This document shows positions 8,639 to 18,718 of a DNA stretch of 64,000 nt, one piece after another. The translations under genes and the position numbers were made by a program. Position 1 is the stretch's first letter, and each line of letters begins with the position of its first letter. The notes beneath the pieces are model-generated. The model was not told the origin of the DNA. It searched no databases and saw nothing but the letters and a program-made list of their open reading frames with translations. This DNA comes from Mycolicibacter kumamotonensis (lineage in GTDB: Bacteria > Actinomycetota > Actinomycetes > Mycobacteriales > Mycobacteriaceae): NCBI RefSeq assembly GCF_002086285.1, contig NZ_MVHU01000009.1, positions 1 through 64,000 of the forward strand, given 5' to 3'.

Positions 8639-10303
8639 ATGAGCCTCGGTCAACAGATCCCCGACATCTCCGCCACCCCGGCCTGGGACGCGTTGCGCAA
8701 GCATCATCAGCGGATCGCCGGCACGCACCTGCGTCAGCTCTTCGCCGACGATCCCGGACGGGGCGAGAAGTTCACCCTGGCCGTCGGCGACCTCTATATC
8801 GACTACAGCAAGCATCGCCTCACCGGCGAGACGGTGGGGCTGCTGCTCGATCTGGCCCGGGCCGCCGGCCTGGAGGACCGGCGCAACGCCATGTTCGCCG
8901 GGGTGCACATCAACACCTCCGAGGACCGGGCGGTGCTGCACACCGCGCTACGGCTGCCGCGCAGCGCCGACCTGCACGTCGACGGTCAGGACGTCGTCGC
9001 CGACGTGCATGCGGTGCTCGACGCGATGGGTGATTTCACCGACCGGCTGCGCAGCGGCGAGTGGACCGGCGCCACCGGAAAGCGCATCGAGACCGTCGTC
9101 AACATCGGCATCGGCGGCTCGGACCTGGGTCCGGTGATGGTCTACCGGGCGTTGCGCCACTACGCCGACGCCGGTATCTCGGCACGGTTCGTCTCCAATG
9201 TCGATCCGGCCGACCTGACCGCGAAGCTGGCCGGTTTGGACCCCGCCACAACGCTTTTCATCGTGGCATCTAAGACGTTCTCGACGCTGGAGACGCTGAC
9301 CAACGCCACCGCGGCCCGGCGCTGGCTGACCGGCGCCCTGGGCGATGCCGCGGTGTCGAAGCATTTTGTGGCGGTCTCCACCAATGCCGGGCTGGTCGAG
9401 CAGTTCGGTATCGACACCGCGAACATGTTCGGCTTCTGGGACTGGGTCGGCGGACGGTACTCGGTGGATTCGGCGATCGGGTTGTCATTGATGGCGGTGA
9501 TCGGCCGGGAGCGCTTCGCGGAATTCCTCTCCGGCTTCCACATCGTCGACGAGCATTTCCGCACTGCCCCACTGGAATCCAACGCGCCTGCGCTGCTCGG
9601 CCTGATCGGGCTGTGGTACTCGAACTTCTTCGGCGCCCAGTCCCGCGCGGTGCTGCCCTACGCAGATGACCTGGACCGCTTCCCGGCGTATCTGCAGCAG
9701 CTCACCATGGAATCCAACGGCAAGTCGACCCGCGCCGACGGCACCCCGGTGGTCACCGACACCGGCGAGATCTTCTGGGGTGAGCCGGGAACCAACGGCC
9801 AGCATGCGTTCTACCAGCTGCTGCACCAGGGCACCCGGCTGGTGCCAGCGGACTTCATCGGTTTCTCCGAGCCCCTCGACGACCTGGCCACCGCCGACGG
9901 CGCCGGCAGTATGCACGACCTGCTGATGAGCAACTTCTTCGCCCAGACGCAGGTGCTGGCGTTCGGCAAGACCGCCGAGGAGATCGCCGCGGAAGGAACG
10001 CCCGCAGATGTCGTGCCGCACAAGGTGATGCCCGGCAACCGGCCGACCACCTCGATCCTGGCCACCCGGCTCACCCCCTCGGTGCTGGGCCAGCTGATCG
10101 CGCTCTACGAGCATCAGGTGTTCACCGAGGGCGTGGTGTGGGGCATCGACTCCTTCGACCAGTGGGGCGTTGAGCTGGGCAAGACCCAGGCAAAGGCGCT
10201 GCTGCCGGTGCTGACCGACGACGCCACCCCGCCGCCGCAGACCGACAGCTCCACCGACGCGCTGGTGCGTCGCTACCGGGTGGAACGCGGCCGGGCCGGC
10301 TGA
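8639..10303 (+). CDS. pgi: Glucose-6-phosphate isomerase
   Basis: 554 residues, full length. It interconverts glucose-6-phosphate and fructose-6-phosphate. Signatures seen: [30 protein letters not shown] (the PGI signature region), [13 protein letters not shown], and [19 protein letters not shown] near the C-terminus. It follows chorismate mutase by 41 bases on the same strand, so read-through past the attenuator could also reach it. The ATG at 8639 is immediately preceded by GGGGA, which is very close for a ribosome-binding site. Confidence 0.97.
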   Translation: MSLGQQIPDISATPAWDALRKHHQRIAGTHLRQLFADDPGRGEKFTLAVGDLYIDYSKHRLTGETVGLLLDLARAAGLEDRRNAMFAGVHINTSEDRAVLHTALRLPRSADLHVDGQDVVADVHAVLDAMGDFTDRLRSGEWTGATGKRIETVVNIGIGGSDLGPVMVYRALRHYADAGISARFVSNVDPADLTAKLAGLDPATTLFIVASKTFSTLETLTNATAARRWLTGALGDAAVSKHFVAVSTNAGLVEQFGIDTANMFGFWDWVGGRYSVDSAIGLSLMAVIGRERFAEFLSGFHIVDEHFRTAPLESNAPALLGLIGLWYSNFFGAQSRAVLPYADDLDRFPAYLQQLTMESNGKSTRADGTPVVTDTGEIFWGEPGTNGQHAFYQLLHQGTRLVPADFIGFSEPLDDLATADGAGSMHDLLMSNFFAQTQVLAFGKTAEEIAAEGTPADVVPHKVMPGNRPTTSILATRLTPSVLGQLIALYEHQVFTEGVVWGIDSFDQWGVELGKTQAKALLPVLTDDATPPPQTDSSTDALVRRYRVERGRAG

Positions 10304-10314
10304 GCCTTCAGGAC

Positions 10315-11064
10315 TCAGGCGAACCGTTTGGTGAACCGCGGCGGCAGCCGGCGCATCACCCACACGATCGGCGCCCACGGCCAGGGCGGCACCACCGCGC
10401 GGCCGGTCTCGCGTTCGATCGCGCCTACCATCGCCTTGACCCCGGATTCGTTGTCCACCATCAACATCGTCGACTTCGACTCGGCGGTCATCTCCGCCTC
10501 GATATAGCCGGGCTCGAGCACCGTGATTTTGATCGGGCCGCTGGCGTACTCGGCACGCAGCGACTCACCCAGCGACGACACCCCGGCCTTGCTTGCGGCG
10601 TAGGCCGCCTTGACACCGGGCACCCCCTTGTTACCCAGCACCGAGGAGATCAGCACCAGGTGCCCGCCACCGGCGGACTTGAACATCTCCAACGCGGTCT
10701 CGATCTGCACCAACGCGGCGACCAGATTGGTTTCGAGGGTGGCCTTGTTGGCCCACAGCTTTCCGGCCCCCAGCGGGGCGCCCTTGCCGATCCCGGCGTT
10801 GACCACGACCCGGTCGATCCCGCCGAGCTCGCCGGCCAGCTGGGCGAAGACCTTGGGCACCTCGTCATGGTCATTGACGTCGAGAGCGGCCACCGCGACC
10901 CTGACGCCGGGATACTGCTGCATCAGTTCGTCTTTCAGTTCCTCGAGACGGTCGATTCGACGAGCGCACAGGGCCAGGTCGCGCCCGCGCGCGGCGAATG
11001 CGCGAGCCATTCCGGCGCCCAGGCCGGAGCTTGCCCCGGTGATCAGGATCTTCTGACGAGTCAC
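10315..11064 (-). CDS. Short-chain dehydrogenase/reductase
   Basis: 249 residues with a classical SDR layout: [12 protein letters not shown] (cofactor loop), LDVND, NAGIG, the catalytic Ser in LISSVLG and YAASK. The C-terminus is Pro/Trp rich (VVPPWPWAPIVWVMRR), suggesting membrane association. It matches the Rv0945 type beside pgi. The substrate is unknown. Convergent with pgi, 11 bases between stops. Confidence 0.9.
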   Translation of the reverse strand: MTRQKILITGASSGLGAGMARAFAARGRDLALCARRIDRLEELKDELMQQYPGVRVAVAALDVNDHDEVPKVFAQLAGELGGIDRVVVNAGIGKGAPLGAGKLWANKATLETNLVAALVQIETALEMFKSAGGGHLVLISSVLGNKGVPGVKAAYAASKAGVSSLGESLRAEYASGPIKITVLEPGYIEAEMTAESKSTMLMVDNESGVKAMVGAIERETGRAVVPPWPWAPIVWVMRRLPPRFTKRFA

Positions 11065-11114
11065 CCGGGCAGCCTAGCCCGGATCGACGGCCCTCAAACA
11101 ACTGCGGGGCCGGG

Positions 11115-11978
11115 CTACTTGAGCAGCCGCGACATCCTCCGATCGGCGAGCACTTTACCGCCGGTCTGACACGTCGGGCAATACTGAAAAGACCTGTCGG
11201 CGAACGACACCTCGCGCACCGTGTCGCCGCAAATCGGACAGGGCAGACCGGTGCGTGCGTGCACCCGCAGTCCGGAGCGCTTCTCCCCCTTGAGCGTGGC
11301 GGCCTGCTGTCCGACCGAGCGTGTCACCGCATCGGTGAGCACGGCGCGCATCGCCTCGTGCAGCGCGGCGAGCTGCTCACCGGAGAGCTTGGAGGCGGTG
11401 GCGAACGGCGAAATGCGTGCGGTGTGCAGAATCTCGTCGCTGTAAGCGTTACCGACACCGGCGATCACCTTCTGATCGGTGATGACGGTCTTGATGCGTC
11501 CGGTGTTGCCGGCCAGCAGCCCGGCCAGCTCCTCGGCCGTCACCTCCAGCGCGTCGGGACCCAGGCCGCCGATGCCCGGCACCTTCTCCGGGTCGTCGAC
11601 CAGCCAGACCGCCAGGCGTTTCTGGGTGCCGGCTTCGGTGAGGTCGAATCCGGGCGCCTGCCCCGGGGTACCCAGATGCACCCGCAGCGCGATCGGTCCC
11701 TTGCCAGGCCGCAGCGGCGCCGGCGCCAGCTGGTCCGACCAGCGCAGCCAGCCCGCCCGGGACAGATGCGCGATCAGGAACAGCTCGCCGGCCTGCACGC
11801 CGAGGTACTTGCCCCAGCGATGCGCCCCGGTGACGGTCTGGCCGTGCAACGCCGCCAGTGGCGGGTCGAACGTCTTGAGAACCGAGAACGCCGCCACATC
11901 CACGCGGCCGACGGTGCAACCGGCGGCGTGCCGGCGCAGATGATCGGCGAGCGCCTCGACTTCGGGCAGTTCGGGCAT
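11115..11978 (-). CDS. Fpg/Nei-family DNA glycosylase-lyase
   Basis: 287 residues starting MPELPEVEALADHLRRHA. The N-terminal Pro2 and Glu3 are the catalytic residues of the family. The C-terminal four-Cys zinc finger is intact (CPICG and YCPTCQTGG), with a short RRMSRLLK end. It would excise oxidised bases. Fpg versus Nei2 cannot be settled by eye. The gene here is full length, whereas the M. tuberculosis counterpart at this locus (Rv0944) is, as I recall, short. It lies 50 bases upstream of the SDR gene on the same strand. Confidence 0.9.
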   Translation of the reverse strand: MPELPEVEALADHLRRHAAGCTVGRVDVAAFSVLKTFDPPLAALHGQTVTGAHRWGKYLGVQAGELFLIAHLSRAGWLRWSDQLAPAPLRPGKGPIALRVHLGTPGQAPGFDLTEAGTQKRLAVWLVDDPEKVPGIGGLGPDALEVTAEELAGLLAGNTGRIKTVITDQKVIAGVGNAYSDEILHTARISPFATASKLSGEQLAALHEAMRAVLTDAVTRSVGQQAATLKGEKRSGLRVHARTGLPCPICGDTVREVSFADRSFQYCPTCQTGGKVLADRRMSRLLK

Positions 11979-11996
11979 GCCCTCGAGTCTGCCCGG

Positions 11997-12398
11997 TTAC
12001 CGCGCGATGCGCCGGGCGTCGCGCAGCACCAGGGACAGTACCCAGCTCACCAGGGACAGCACGATCGCCGCCCAGATGGCATCCCACCAGAAGTCGGCGA
12101 TGTACAGACCCCAGTGCTTGGCGGTTTTCGCGGTGATCCACGCGGTGATCCACAGCATCAACGCATTGATCACGATGTGGAACAGCCCCAGGGTGAGGAT
12201 GTACAGCGGGATCGACAACAGCTGCACCACCGGCTTGATGAAGGCGTTGACCAACCCGAAGATCAACGCGATCACGAAGATGATGCCCACCCGCTCCAGG
12301 GTGGTATCACCGCCGATGATCTCGACCCCCGGAACGATCTGGGTGACCACCCACAGCGCGAGTCCGGTCAGTGCGGCACGGATCAGGAACGCTCCCAT
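11997..12398 (-). CDS. Phage-holin-4 family (membrane) protein
   Basis: 133 residues with about four hydrophobic helices: FLIRAALTGLALWVVTQIVPG, VGIIFVIALIFGLVNAFIKP, LSIPLYILTLGLFHIVINAL, and AIWAAIVLSLVSWVLSLVL. The NAFIKPVVQLLSIPLYILTLG core is characteristic of Phage_holin_4_2 (COG1950), a bacterial membrane family of unknown function despite its name. The ATG at 12398 begins MGAFLIRAALTG. Its stop lies 18 bases before the glycosylase start, so the two may be co-transcribed. Confidence 0.85.
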   Translation of the reverse strand: MGAFLIRAALTGLALWVVTQIVPGVEIIGGDTTLERVGIIFVIALIFGLVNAFIKPVVQLLSIPLYILTLGLFHIVINALMLWITAWITAKTAKHWGLYIADFWWDAIWAAIVLSLVSWVLSLVLRDARRIAR

Positions 12399-12450
12399 GG
12401 GCAGATCTTGCCACGTCGGAGCCGCCGCCAACGCGGTTCTGGTGCGGCGT

Positions 12451-12744
12451 CTAGCGCGGTTGACCGGCTGCGGCTCCGAGGCGGGCCCGCACCCCGGCGG
12501 TGATCCGGTCGACGTGCCAGCCAGCTTGCCGGCAGGCCGTTACGACGGCGTCAGCGGATTCAGCCGCTATCACCCCGAACAGCGTTTCGTCGGTGGGCGA
12601 AGTCACCGTGACCAGCAGCGTCGCCTGCACGGCTGCGGCGGCGCCGGCGAGCCGATCGATGGCGGCGTCGACGACCGAGTCGACCAGATCGGGCTGGTAC
12701 CACTCCACCAGGAAGCATTGACGCGCCGACTCACTGTCGCTCAC
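12451..12744 (-). CDS. Small hypothetical protein
   Basis: 97 residues from a GTG start: VSDSESARQCFLVEWYQPDLVDSV and onward. It has an alternating beta/alpha look with two similar halves (a beta-strand FLVEWYQP and later TLLVTVTSPTDETLFGVIAAES), as in small ferredoxin-fold proteins. No family was recognised. It lies between the holin-like gene and the LAL regulator on the same strand. Confidence 0.65.
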   Translation of the reverse strand: MSDSESARQCFLVEWYQPDLVDSVVDAAIDRLAGAAAAVQATLLVTVTSPTDETLFGVIAAESADAVVTACRQAGWHVDRITAGVRARLGAAAGQPR

Positions 12745-12779
12745 CCACCCGAGATTAGGGTGCGATCGGCGCTGGGGAA

Positions 12780-15631
12780 TCAGGGATTTCCCTGGACATC
12801 CGCGGCATGCAGCGCGGCGAACAGTGCGGCGCGCGAGCGGATGCCCAGTTTGCGATAGACACTGCTCAGGGTCATTTCCACGGTCTTGGGGGCGATGAAC
12901 AACTCCGCGGCGATCTGCTTGTTGGACAGTCCGGCGGCTGCGTGCTCGGCGACGCGGCGCTCGGCGGTGGTCAGGTCGGCACCGCCACCGGCCGCGGTCA
13001 TCCGGTCCAACTCGGCACGGGTACGCCGCTCCCACAGCGGTGTGCCCAGCCGCTCGAAGGTCTCCAGGGCCGCGCGCAGGCTGGCCTGGGCGGCCTGCTT
13101 GCGGCGGCGGCGGCGTTGCACTTGGCCCAGCAACAGCTGGGTTCGGGCCTTCTCGAACGGCATCGGCAGCCGTTCATGATGCCGCAGCGCTTCCTGCGCG
13201 GCCTGCTCGGCGGCGTCGAGGTCGCCGCGCGCGGACAGCCAGTGGGCACGTCCGCGGGCGCCCACGGCCAGCATCCATGGCCGGTCGTGGCGGGCGCCGT
13301 TGCGTTCGAGCGCCGCGACCAGTGGTCCGGCTTCGTCGAGCCGGCCCAGCGCCGTGAGTGCCTCCACCGCGTCGGGGAGATGGCCCCCGACCACGATCTC
13401 GGTACCGTGCTCCGGGTCGAACGAGGCCAGCAGCGGCTCCAGCACCGTGATCGCCGCCGCGTAGTCGCCGAGCGACACCTCGAGGAACCCCACTACTCTG
13501 GCCACGGCATCGCACAGCAACGCGGCCCCGCTCGCGCGGCAGAACCGAAGGGCGACGTCGGTGATCTCGCGGACATCCTGCGTGCGGCCGGTATAGGCGG
13601 CAACCTCGGCCTGGCCGATCCACGCCTCGGTGAGCACGTGCCGTCCGCCCATCTGCTCGGCTCGCTGCACGGCGTCCTCGGCGGTGTCCGCCGCATCGGC
13701 GTAGTGGCCGGCCCACAGATCGATCATGGTGGCGTGGTGGGCACCCACAGGATGTCGATCTCGGTGCCACTGCGCAGACAACGCTGCCGGACCACGTCGA
13801 GTTGAGCGCGGGCCGCCTCCAACTCACCGGTCCAGGCCGAGATGACGGCCGCTACCGCGGTGGCCTGGAAGACCGCGACCGTCGCGCCGTCCGGCTCCTC
13901 CAGTTCCCGTGCCAGCTGTAACGCCCGAGAACCGACCCCGAGCCCGTACACGAAGCCGACGATCACCCCGACCGCCAACGCCTGGCTGCGCACGGCATCG
14001 ATATCGAGCTGTTCGGCTTGTTCCACCGCCGCGCGTGCGTGGCGGACGGATTGCTCGAGTTGGCCGATCATGGCGGTGGTCGGTACCAGCAACAGCCGCG
14101 CCTGCAACTGCAGCACCGGGTTGTCGGTCGTGGCGATGGCCTGATCGAGCAGGTCCGCACCCGCCACCAGGCTCTCGTCGTAGCCGGTGATGGCGGCGAG
14201 CGCGATCAGCGCCATGCAGCGCAATCCGCCCGGGGGCAGGTCGTCGAGGGTCGATTGCAGGTGTGCGCGTGCCGGGCCGATCGCCCCGGAGCGGAAGTGC
14301 TGCTCGGCGGCCCGTAACCGCCGCACCGGGTTGTCCCCGCCGAGATTGATTGCGAGCTCGATCAATTCGGCGGCTACCGCCGGAGCTCCGCGAGCCCGCG
14401 TGGCTTCAGCGGCAGCGTCGAGGGCTTGCACGGTGTCCGGATCGCCGGTGGTGGCCGCCAGCGCCAGATGACGTGCGATCAGCTCCGGGTCGTCGACGAT
14501 GTCGGCCAGCCGTCGATGCATGGCTCGGCGCGCCGCCGGACCGGCGGCGCTGTACACCCCGGTGGCGAACAGCGGATGACGAAACCGGATCCGGCTGCCG
14601 TCGATCTCGACCACCTCGGCGGCCTGCTCGGATTCGACCAGTTCGACGACCCGGTCCGGGCTGAGGCCGGTGGCGCGACTCACCCGTTCGACGGTGGGCA
14701 GCGCCGCGGAGGCCGCTGCCAGCATCACCGCGGCGACCTCGCCGTCGGGGCAGCCGATGTGGTGGCGCACCAGCGCGGCGAGGGCGTCGGGGAGCCCGAA
14801 CGCGGCCCGGCCAGGATCCTCGGCGATGAACCGCGCCAGTTCGATGGCGAAAAATGGGTTCCCGCAGGAGATTTCATGGATCCGGGTGATCGACGGCCGC
14901 GGCAAGGTACGCCCCAGCCGTGCGGATATCAGGGTGTGCACGCCACCCAGCGTCAGCGGGGAGATTCGCAGGCGCTGCACCGACCCGGGACGCCCCGGGG
15001 TCAGCCAGCTCATGTCGCCGGCGCCCTGCACGCCGGTTCGAACGGTGATCAACAGACCGACCCGGCCGGTGAGCCGTCGTTCCGCGAACCCGATCACCAC
15101 CTGGCTCGACATATCCAGCCACTGCGCGTCATCGATGCACAGCAACACCGGGGTAGCCGAACTCAGCCTGCGGATCACCTCCAGGAACGCGGTGGCCACC
15201 AGACGTTCATTGCCGGCGGTGCCGTCGCCCACGCCGAGCAGCACGCGATCCAGTGCCGCCCGCTGCTCCTCTGCCAATTCGGCCAGCACCCGGGCGTCGA
15301 CGCGGGCGAGCAGGTCGGCCACCGCGGCGTAGGCATAGCGCACCTCGGTGGGAGCGCCCACGGCGGTGAGCACCAGGTATCCCCGCGCGGCCGCAACTTC
15401 GGCCGCCTCCCACAGCAGCGTCGACTTGCCGATCCCGGCTTCGCCTTCGAGCGCCAGGGTGCCCGGCTCGGTCAGGGCGCGGTCCAGGAAGGCACAGACT
15501 GCCGAGGCCTCGGCTTTCCGGTCCGCCAAACCCGTACGCACGGCCATTATTGCGGCAGGGCCTACCCGTATCGGTACAGATTTCCCTTTTGCCTCCGGCG
15601 TGGTGGACGGCGTGTCGGAATGCACGGACAC
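12780..15631 (-). pseudogene. LuxR-family ATPase (LAL) regulator, split by a frameshift
   Basis: Two frames together make one LAL regulator of about 950 residues. The N-terminal part (15631 to 13724) has Walker A EGEAGIGKSTLLWEAA and Walker B VLLCIDDAQWL, then TPR-like helices. It runs into a stop after EIDILWVPTTPP. The C-terminal part (12780-13781) resumes with HHATMIDLWAGHYADAA, more helical repeats, and a LuxR helix-turn-helix (LTTAERRVAEHAAAGLSNKQIAAEL). Loss of one base near 13740 explains the break. The start is uncertain: GTG 15631 or ATG 15547. It is divergent from the AurF-like gene and may have regulated it. A sequencing error is possible. Confidence 0.75.
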
Positions 15632-15652
15632 GCCGTGACGACGCTCACGGCG

Positions 15653-15680
15653 TACCGCAGGTATCCGGTACCGTAGGTAT
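15653..15680. promoter_or_regulatory. Direct repeat operator candidate in LAL/AurF promoter region
   Basis: TACCGCAGGTAT (15653-15664) and TACCGTAGGTAT (15669-15680) are near-identical 12-base direct repeats 16 bases apart. They end exactly at the -35 element of the AurF-like gene. Likely a regulator-binding site, perhaps for the divergent LAL protein. Confidence 0.45.
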
Positions 15681-15708
15681 TGACATCTCTGGCGGGGACC
15701 CCTACTTT
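15680..15708 (+). promoter_or_regulatory. Promoter of the AurF-like gene
   Basis: TTGACA (15680-15685, perfect consensus) is 17 bases from TACTTT (15703-15708). A transcript would start around 15715, about 23 bases before the ATG at 15738. Confidence 0.6.
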
Positions 15709-15737
15709 TTGGGGACCGAAGCGAGAAGGGATTCCCG

Positions 15738-16640
15738 ATGACCACTGCTGTGCGGCCGAATAGTCCGTCCCGGGAGGAATTCGCCGAACGCCTGCTGAAG
15801 GGCTCGGTGAAGAAGTCCTACGCGCCCGTCGTCGACATCGACTGGGATGCCCCGATCGACCCGGACAAGTTCTTCCTGCCGCCGCGGATGTGCACCCTGT
15901 ACGGCACGCCGCTGTGGGAGGCGATGACCCGCGAACAGCAGATCGAGATCTCGCGCCAGGAGCTGGTCAACGTGCTCTCGGCGGGCATCTGGTTCGAGAA
16001 CATCCTCAACCAGGCGCTGTTGCGCGACATGATGCACAAGAACCCCACCGCGCGCACCACCCACTACTCGCTGACCGAGCTGGGCGACGAAACCCGGCAC
16101 ATGCTGATGTTCGGCAAGACCATCGACCGGATCGGCGGCGTGCCGGTGCGCCCGAAGCGCTACCAGCGCATCATCATCAACTCGCTGCCGTTCCTATTCC
16201 GCGGCCCCATCCTGTGGGGCGCGGCCCTGGTCGGCGAAGAGATCTTCGACGCCCTGCAGCGCCAGATCCTCGACGATCCGGACCTGCAGCCGATCGTCCG
16301 GCGGGTCATGCGGATTCACGTCACCGAGGAAGCCCGCCACATCCAGTACGCGCGCGACGGCCTGCGGCGCACCGTCCCGGCGATGCCGCGCTATCGCCGT
16401 GCCCTGCTGGCGAACCTGCAGGGCGTGGGCGGACCGTTCTACCGCCACCTGTTCACCCTGCCGATCGTCTACAACCGGGTCGGGCTGAACGGTCGCGAAG
16501 CTCGCCGGGTGGCACGGGCCAACCCGCAGTTCCACGCCGCCTGCCGCTCGTCGTTCGCCCCGCTCGCCGCCTTCTTCACCGAAGTCGGCCTGATGGGCCG
16601 GCTGGCCCGGCGGATGTGGCGACGGGCCGGTTTCCTGTGA
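15738..16640 (+). CDS. AurF-like diiron oxygenase
   Basis: 300 residues. Ferritin-like diiron signatures are present: ELGDETRHMLMFGKTI, VGEEIFDALQRQI and HVTEEARHIQYARDG, giving the Glu/His ligands of the p-aminobenzoate N-oxygenase (AurF) family. Family members oxidise amines or hydroxylate organic substrates using O2; the substrate here is unknown. It has a consensus TTGACA promoter and repeats upstream. Its TGA overlaps the next gene's GTG (GTGA), so the two are translationally coupled. Confidence 0.88.
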   Translation: MTTAVRPNSPSREEFAERLLKGSVKKSYAPVVDIDWDAPIDPDKFFLPPRMCTLYGTPLWEAMTREQQIEISRQELVNVLSAGIWFENILNQALLRDMMHKNPTARTTHYSLTELGDETRHMLMFGKTIDRIGGVPVRPKRYQRIIINSLPFLFRGPILWGAALVGEEIFDALQRQILDDPDLQPIVRRVMRIHVTEEARHIQYARDGLRRTVPAMPRYRRALLANLQGVGGPFYRHLFTLPIVYNRVGLNGREARRVARANPQFHAACRSSFAPLAAFFTEVGLMGRLARRMWRRAGFL

Positions 16641-17359
16641 GCGGCAACGGCATTCTTGACGTGCTCGTGCTGGGCGACCCGGCGCGCCTGCACGGGTTGT
16701 TCGACGGCGCCCGCATCGTCGATCCCGCCGGGACAGACGTGACCACCCGATTCGACAGCGCCGACGAGACGTGGGCGGTGACCACCACCGACGGCGAGGT
16801 GCTGACCGCTCGCGTGATCATCGACGCCATCGCCTCACCTGACGATGTCGTCGCCGTCCACGGGAGACCCAACCGGTTCGCGATCCCGGGACCGCACACC
16901 CGCCGCCAGGCCCGGTACGTGGCCCGGCTCATCGAGGGCCTGCAACGCAGCGGAGCCAGCCGCATCGAATCCCGCTCGCCCCGGCTGCGGGTGCACCCCG
17001 TGCTGCCCACCCGCGGGCTGTCCCGGTTCTATCTCACCGGCTCGGTCGGGGTCGATGACGAAATCTATGACGGGCCGGCGGTGCTGGCCCACAACGGCCA
17101 GGACTACCCGACCCGGGTGCGACTGGCAGGTCATTTCGACCCGATCGACGGTCAATACCATTGGCAGGGGATGTTTTTCACCGACCTGCCGGGAGCGAAC
17201 GCCACCGGTTCCCAGGTCGATATCCGGATCGGCGAGCACACCGCGCAGGGACGCGTGGCCGAGCGGACGCCGTGGGGAACGCTGACCGTGACCGGCGCCG
17301 CCGGCTATCCCCCCTTCCCGCTGGAGGACGTCGAAATCGCGATGGCGCCACGGATCTAG
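16637..17359 (+). CDS. DUF4873 domain protein
   Basis: 240 residues. The C-terminal half (about residues 140-235: YDGPAVLAHNGQDYPTRVRL through PWGTLTVTGAAGYPPFPLEDVEI) matches DUF4873, which in mycobacteria is often fused to flavin monooxygenases. The N-terminal half (IIDAIASPDDVV and following) resembles a remnant of the C-terminal part of such a monooxygenase but has no intact FAD or NADPH loop. The GTG start overlaps the AurF-like stop by 4 bases, so it is probably a partner or accessory of the diiron oxygenase. Function unknown. Confidence 0.75.
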   Translation: MSGNGILDVLVLGDPARLHGLFDGARIVDPAGTDVTTRFDSADETWAVTTTDGEVLTARVIIDAIASPDDVVAVHGRPNRFAIPGPHTRRQARYVARLIEGLQRSGASRIESRSPRLRVHPVLPTRGLSRFYLTGSVGVDDEIYDGPAVLAHNGQDYPTRVRLAGHFDPIDGQYHWQGMFFTDLPGANATGSQVDIRIGEHTAQGRVAERTPWGTLTVTGAAGYPPFPLEDVEIAMAPRI

Positions 17360-17432
17360 CCACGATCCCGCACGGTCGCCGCGGTGAGTCTGCTATGCAA
17401 AGAGCACACCACCGACAGACCGAGGAGACGAT

Positions 17433-18305
17433 GTGCGGTTCACCTACGCCGAGGCGATGACCGACCCGAGCTACTACATTCCGCTCGCCAAAGCCGCCGA
17501 GGCTGCCGGCTACCACAGCATGTCGATCCCGGACAGCATCGCCTATCCGTTCGAGTCGGACTCGAAGTATCCCTACACCCCGGACGGCAACCGTGAATTC
17601 CTGGACGGCAAGGCATTCATCGAGACATTCGTGTTGATCGCGGCGCTGGGCGCGGTCACCAGCACGTTGCGGTTCACCCCGTTCGTGGTCAAGCTGCCGA
17701 TCCGCCCGCCGGCCCTGGTGGCCAAGCAGGCCGGTTCGCTGGCCGCGATGATCGGCGACCGGCTGAGCCTGGGCGTGGGAACCAGCCCCTGGCCGGAAGA
17801 CTATGAGCTGATGGGGGTGCCGTTCGCGCGGCGCGGCAAGCGGATGGACGAGTGCATCGAGATCATCCGGGGGCTGACCACCGGCGACTACTTCGAATTC
17901 CACGGCGAGTTCTACGACATCCCGAAAACCAAGATGACCCCGGCGCCGGCTCAGCCCATCCCGATCCTCATCGGCGGCCACGCCGACGCCGCGCTGCGTC
18001 GCGCCGCCCGCAACGACGGCTGGATGCACGGCGGCGGCGACCCGGCCGAGCTCGACGGGCTGATCGCCAGGCTCAAACAACTGCGCGAGGAAGAGGGCCG
18101 CGCCGACGACCCGTTCGAGATCCACGTGATCTCGGTCGACGGGTTCACCCTCGACGGCATCAAGCGCCTGGAGGACAAGGGCGTCACCGACGTCATCGTC
18201 GGCTTCCGGGTGCCCTATATCGTCGGGCAAGACACCGAGCCGCTGGCCGACAAGATCCGCAACCTCGAGCGCTTCGCCGAGCACGTGATCGCCAAGGCCG
18301 GGTGA
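17433..18305 (+). CDS. LLM-class F420-dependent oxidoreductase
   Basis: 290 residues, TIM-barrel luciferase-like. MRFTYAEAMTDPSYYIPLAK, LSLGVGTSPWPEDYELMGVP, RGKRMDECIEIIRGL and PAQPIPILIGGHADAALRR are the usual LLM blocks. It is very close to Rv0953c of M. tuberculosis, a neighbour of sucCD there as well. It presumably uses reduced F420; the substrate is unknown. The GTG at 17433 is preceded by GAGGAG. Confidence 0.92.
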   Translation: MRFTYAEAMTDPSYYIPLAKAAEAAGYHSMSIPDSIAYPFESDSKYPYTPDGNREFLDGKAFIETFVLIAALGAVTSTLRFTPFVVKLPIRPPALVAKQAGSLAAMIGDRLSLGVGTSPWPEDYELMGVPFARRGKRMDECIEIIRGLTTGDYFEFHGEFYDIPKTKMTPAPAQPIPILIGGHADAALRRAARNDGWMHGGGDPAELDGLIARLKQLREEEGRADDPFEIHVISVDGFTLDGIKRLEDKGVTDVIVGFRVPYIVGQDTEPLADKIRNLERFAEHVIAKAG

Positions 18306-18458
18306 CACCGATCACACCGTGACGGTTGGCGTGTGCAGCCTCACAGTGTCGTTGGGATTGGTCTGGGCGGCGGCGACGTTACATGGACGTACGCGCCGGC
18401 CGCCGCCCCGCGGCCGCGGGTACTGCAGCTCTCGTTGCGTGACCTGCAGGAGGTATTG

Positions 18459-18608
18459 ATGAAGACGCAGACTTGCCTGTCGGCCGAGCCGCGAGACGGC
18501 CATGGCGACTACCAACGTGCGGTACACCTGCTGCGCGCCGCCGCCACGTGCGACGCCGGGCAGAGCGATGCCCGCCGCCAGTGGATCCGCGCCGCCACGC
18601 AGTGCTGA
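18459..18608 (+). CDS. Small protein of 49 residues with a strong RBS
   Basis: The ATG at 18459 follows AGGAGG by 6 bases, the best ribosome-binding site in the neighbourhood. It encodes MKTQTCLSAEPRDGHGDYQR and continues to residue 49, ending ATQC. The protein has three Cys and is mostly polar, with no signal peptide. No homologue was recognised. It stands alone in the 413-base gap between the F420 oxidoreductase and the GH5 gene. Confidence 0.5.
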   Translation: MKTQTCLSAEPRDGHGDYQRAVHLLRAAATCDAGQSDARRQWIRAATQC

Positions 18609-18718
18609 TCGCGCCGATCCGGCACCTTTTACCGCGAATCCGTCCGTACCGTAAGTAACTCGTTTACCCTTCTCAGACGCGCCTCAGAAATCGCGCGTCC
18701 TGGGAAGGGTTCGCCGTC

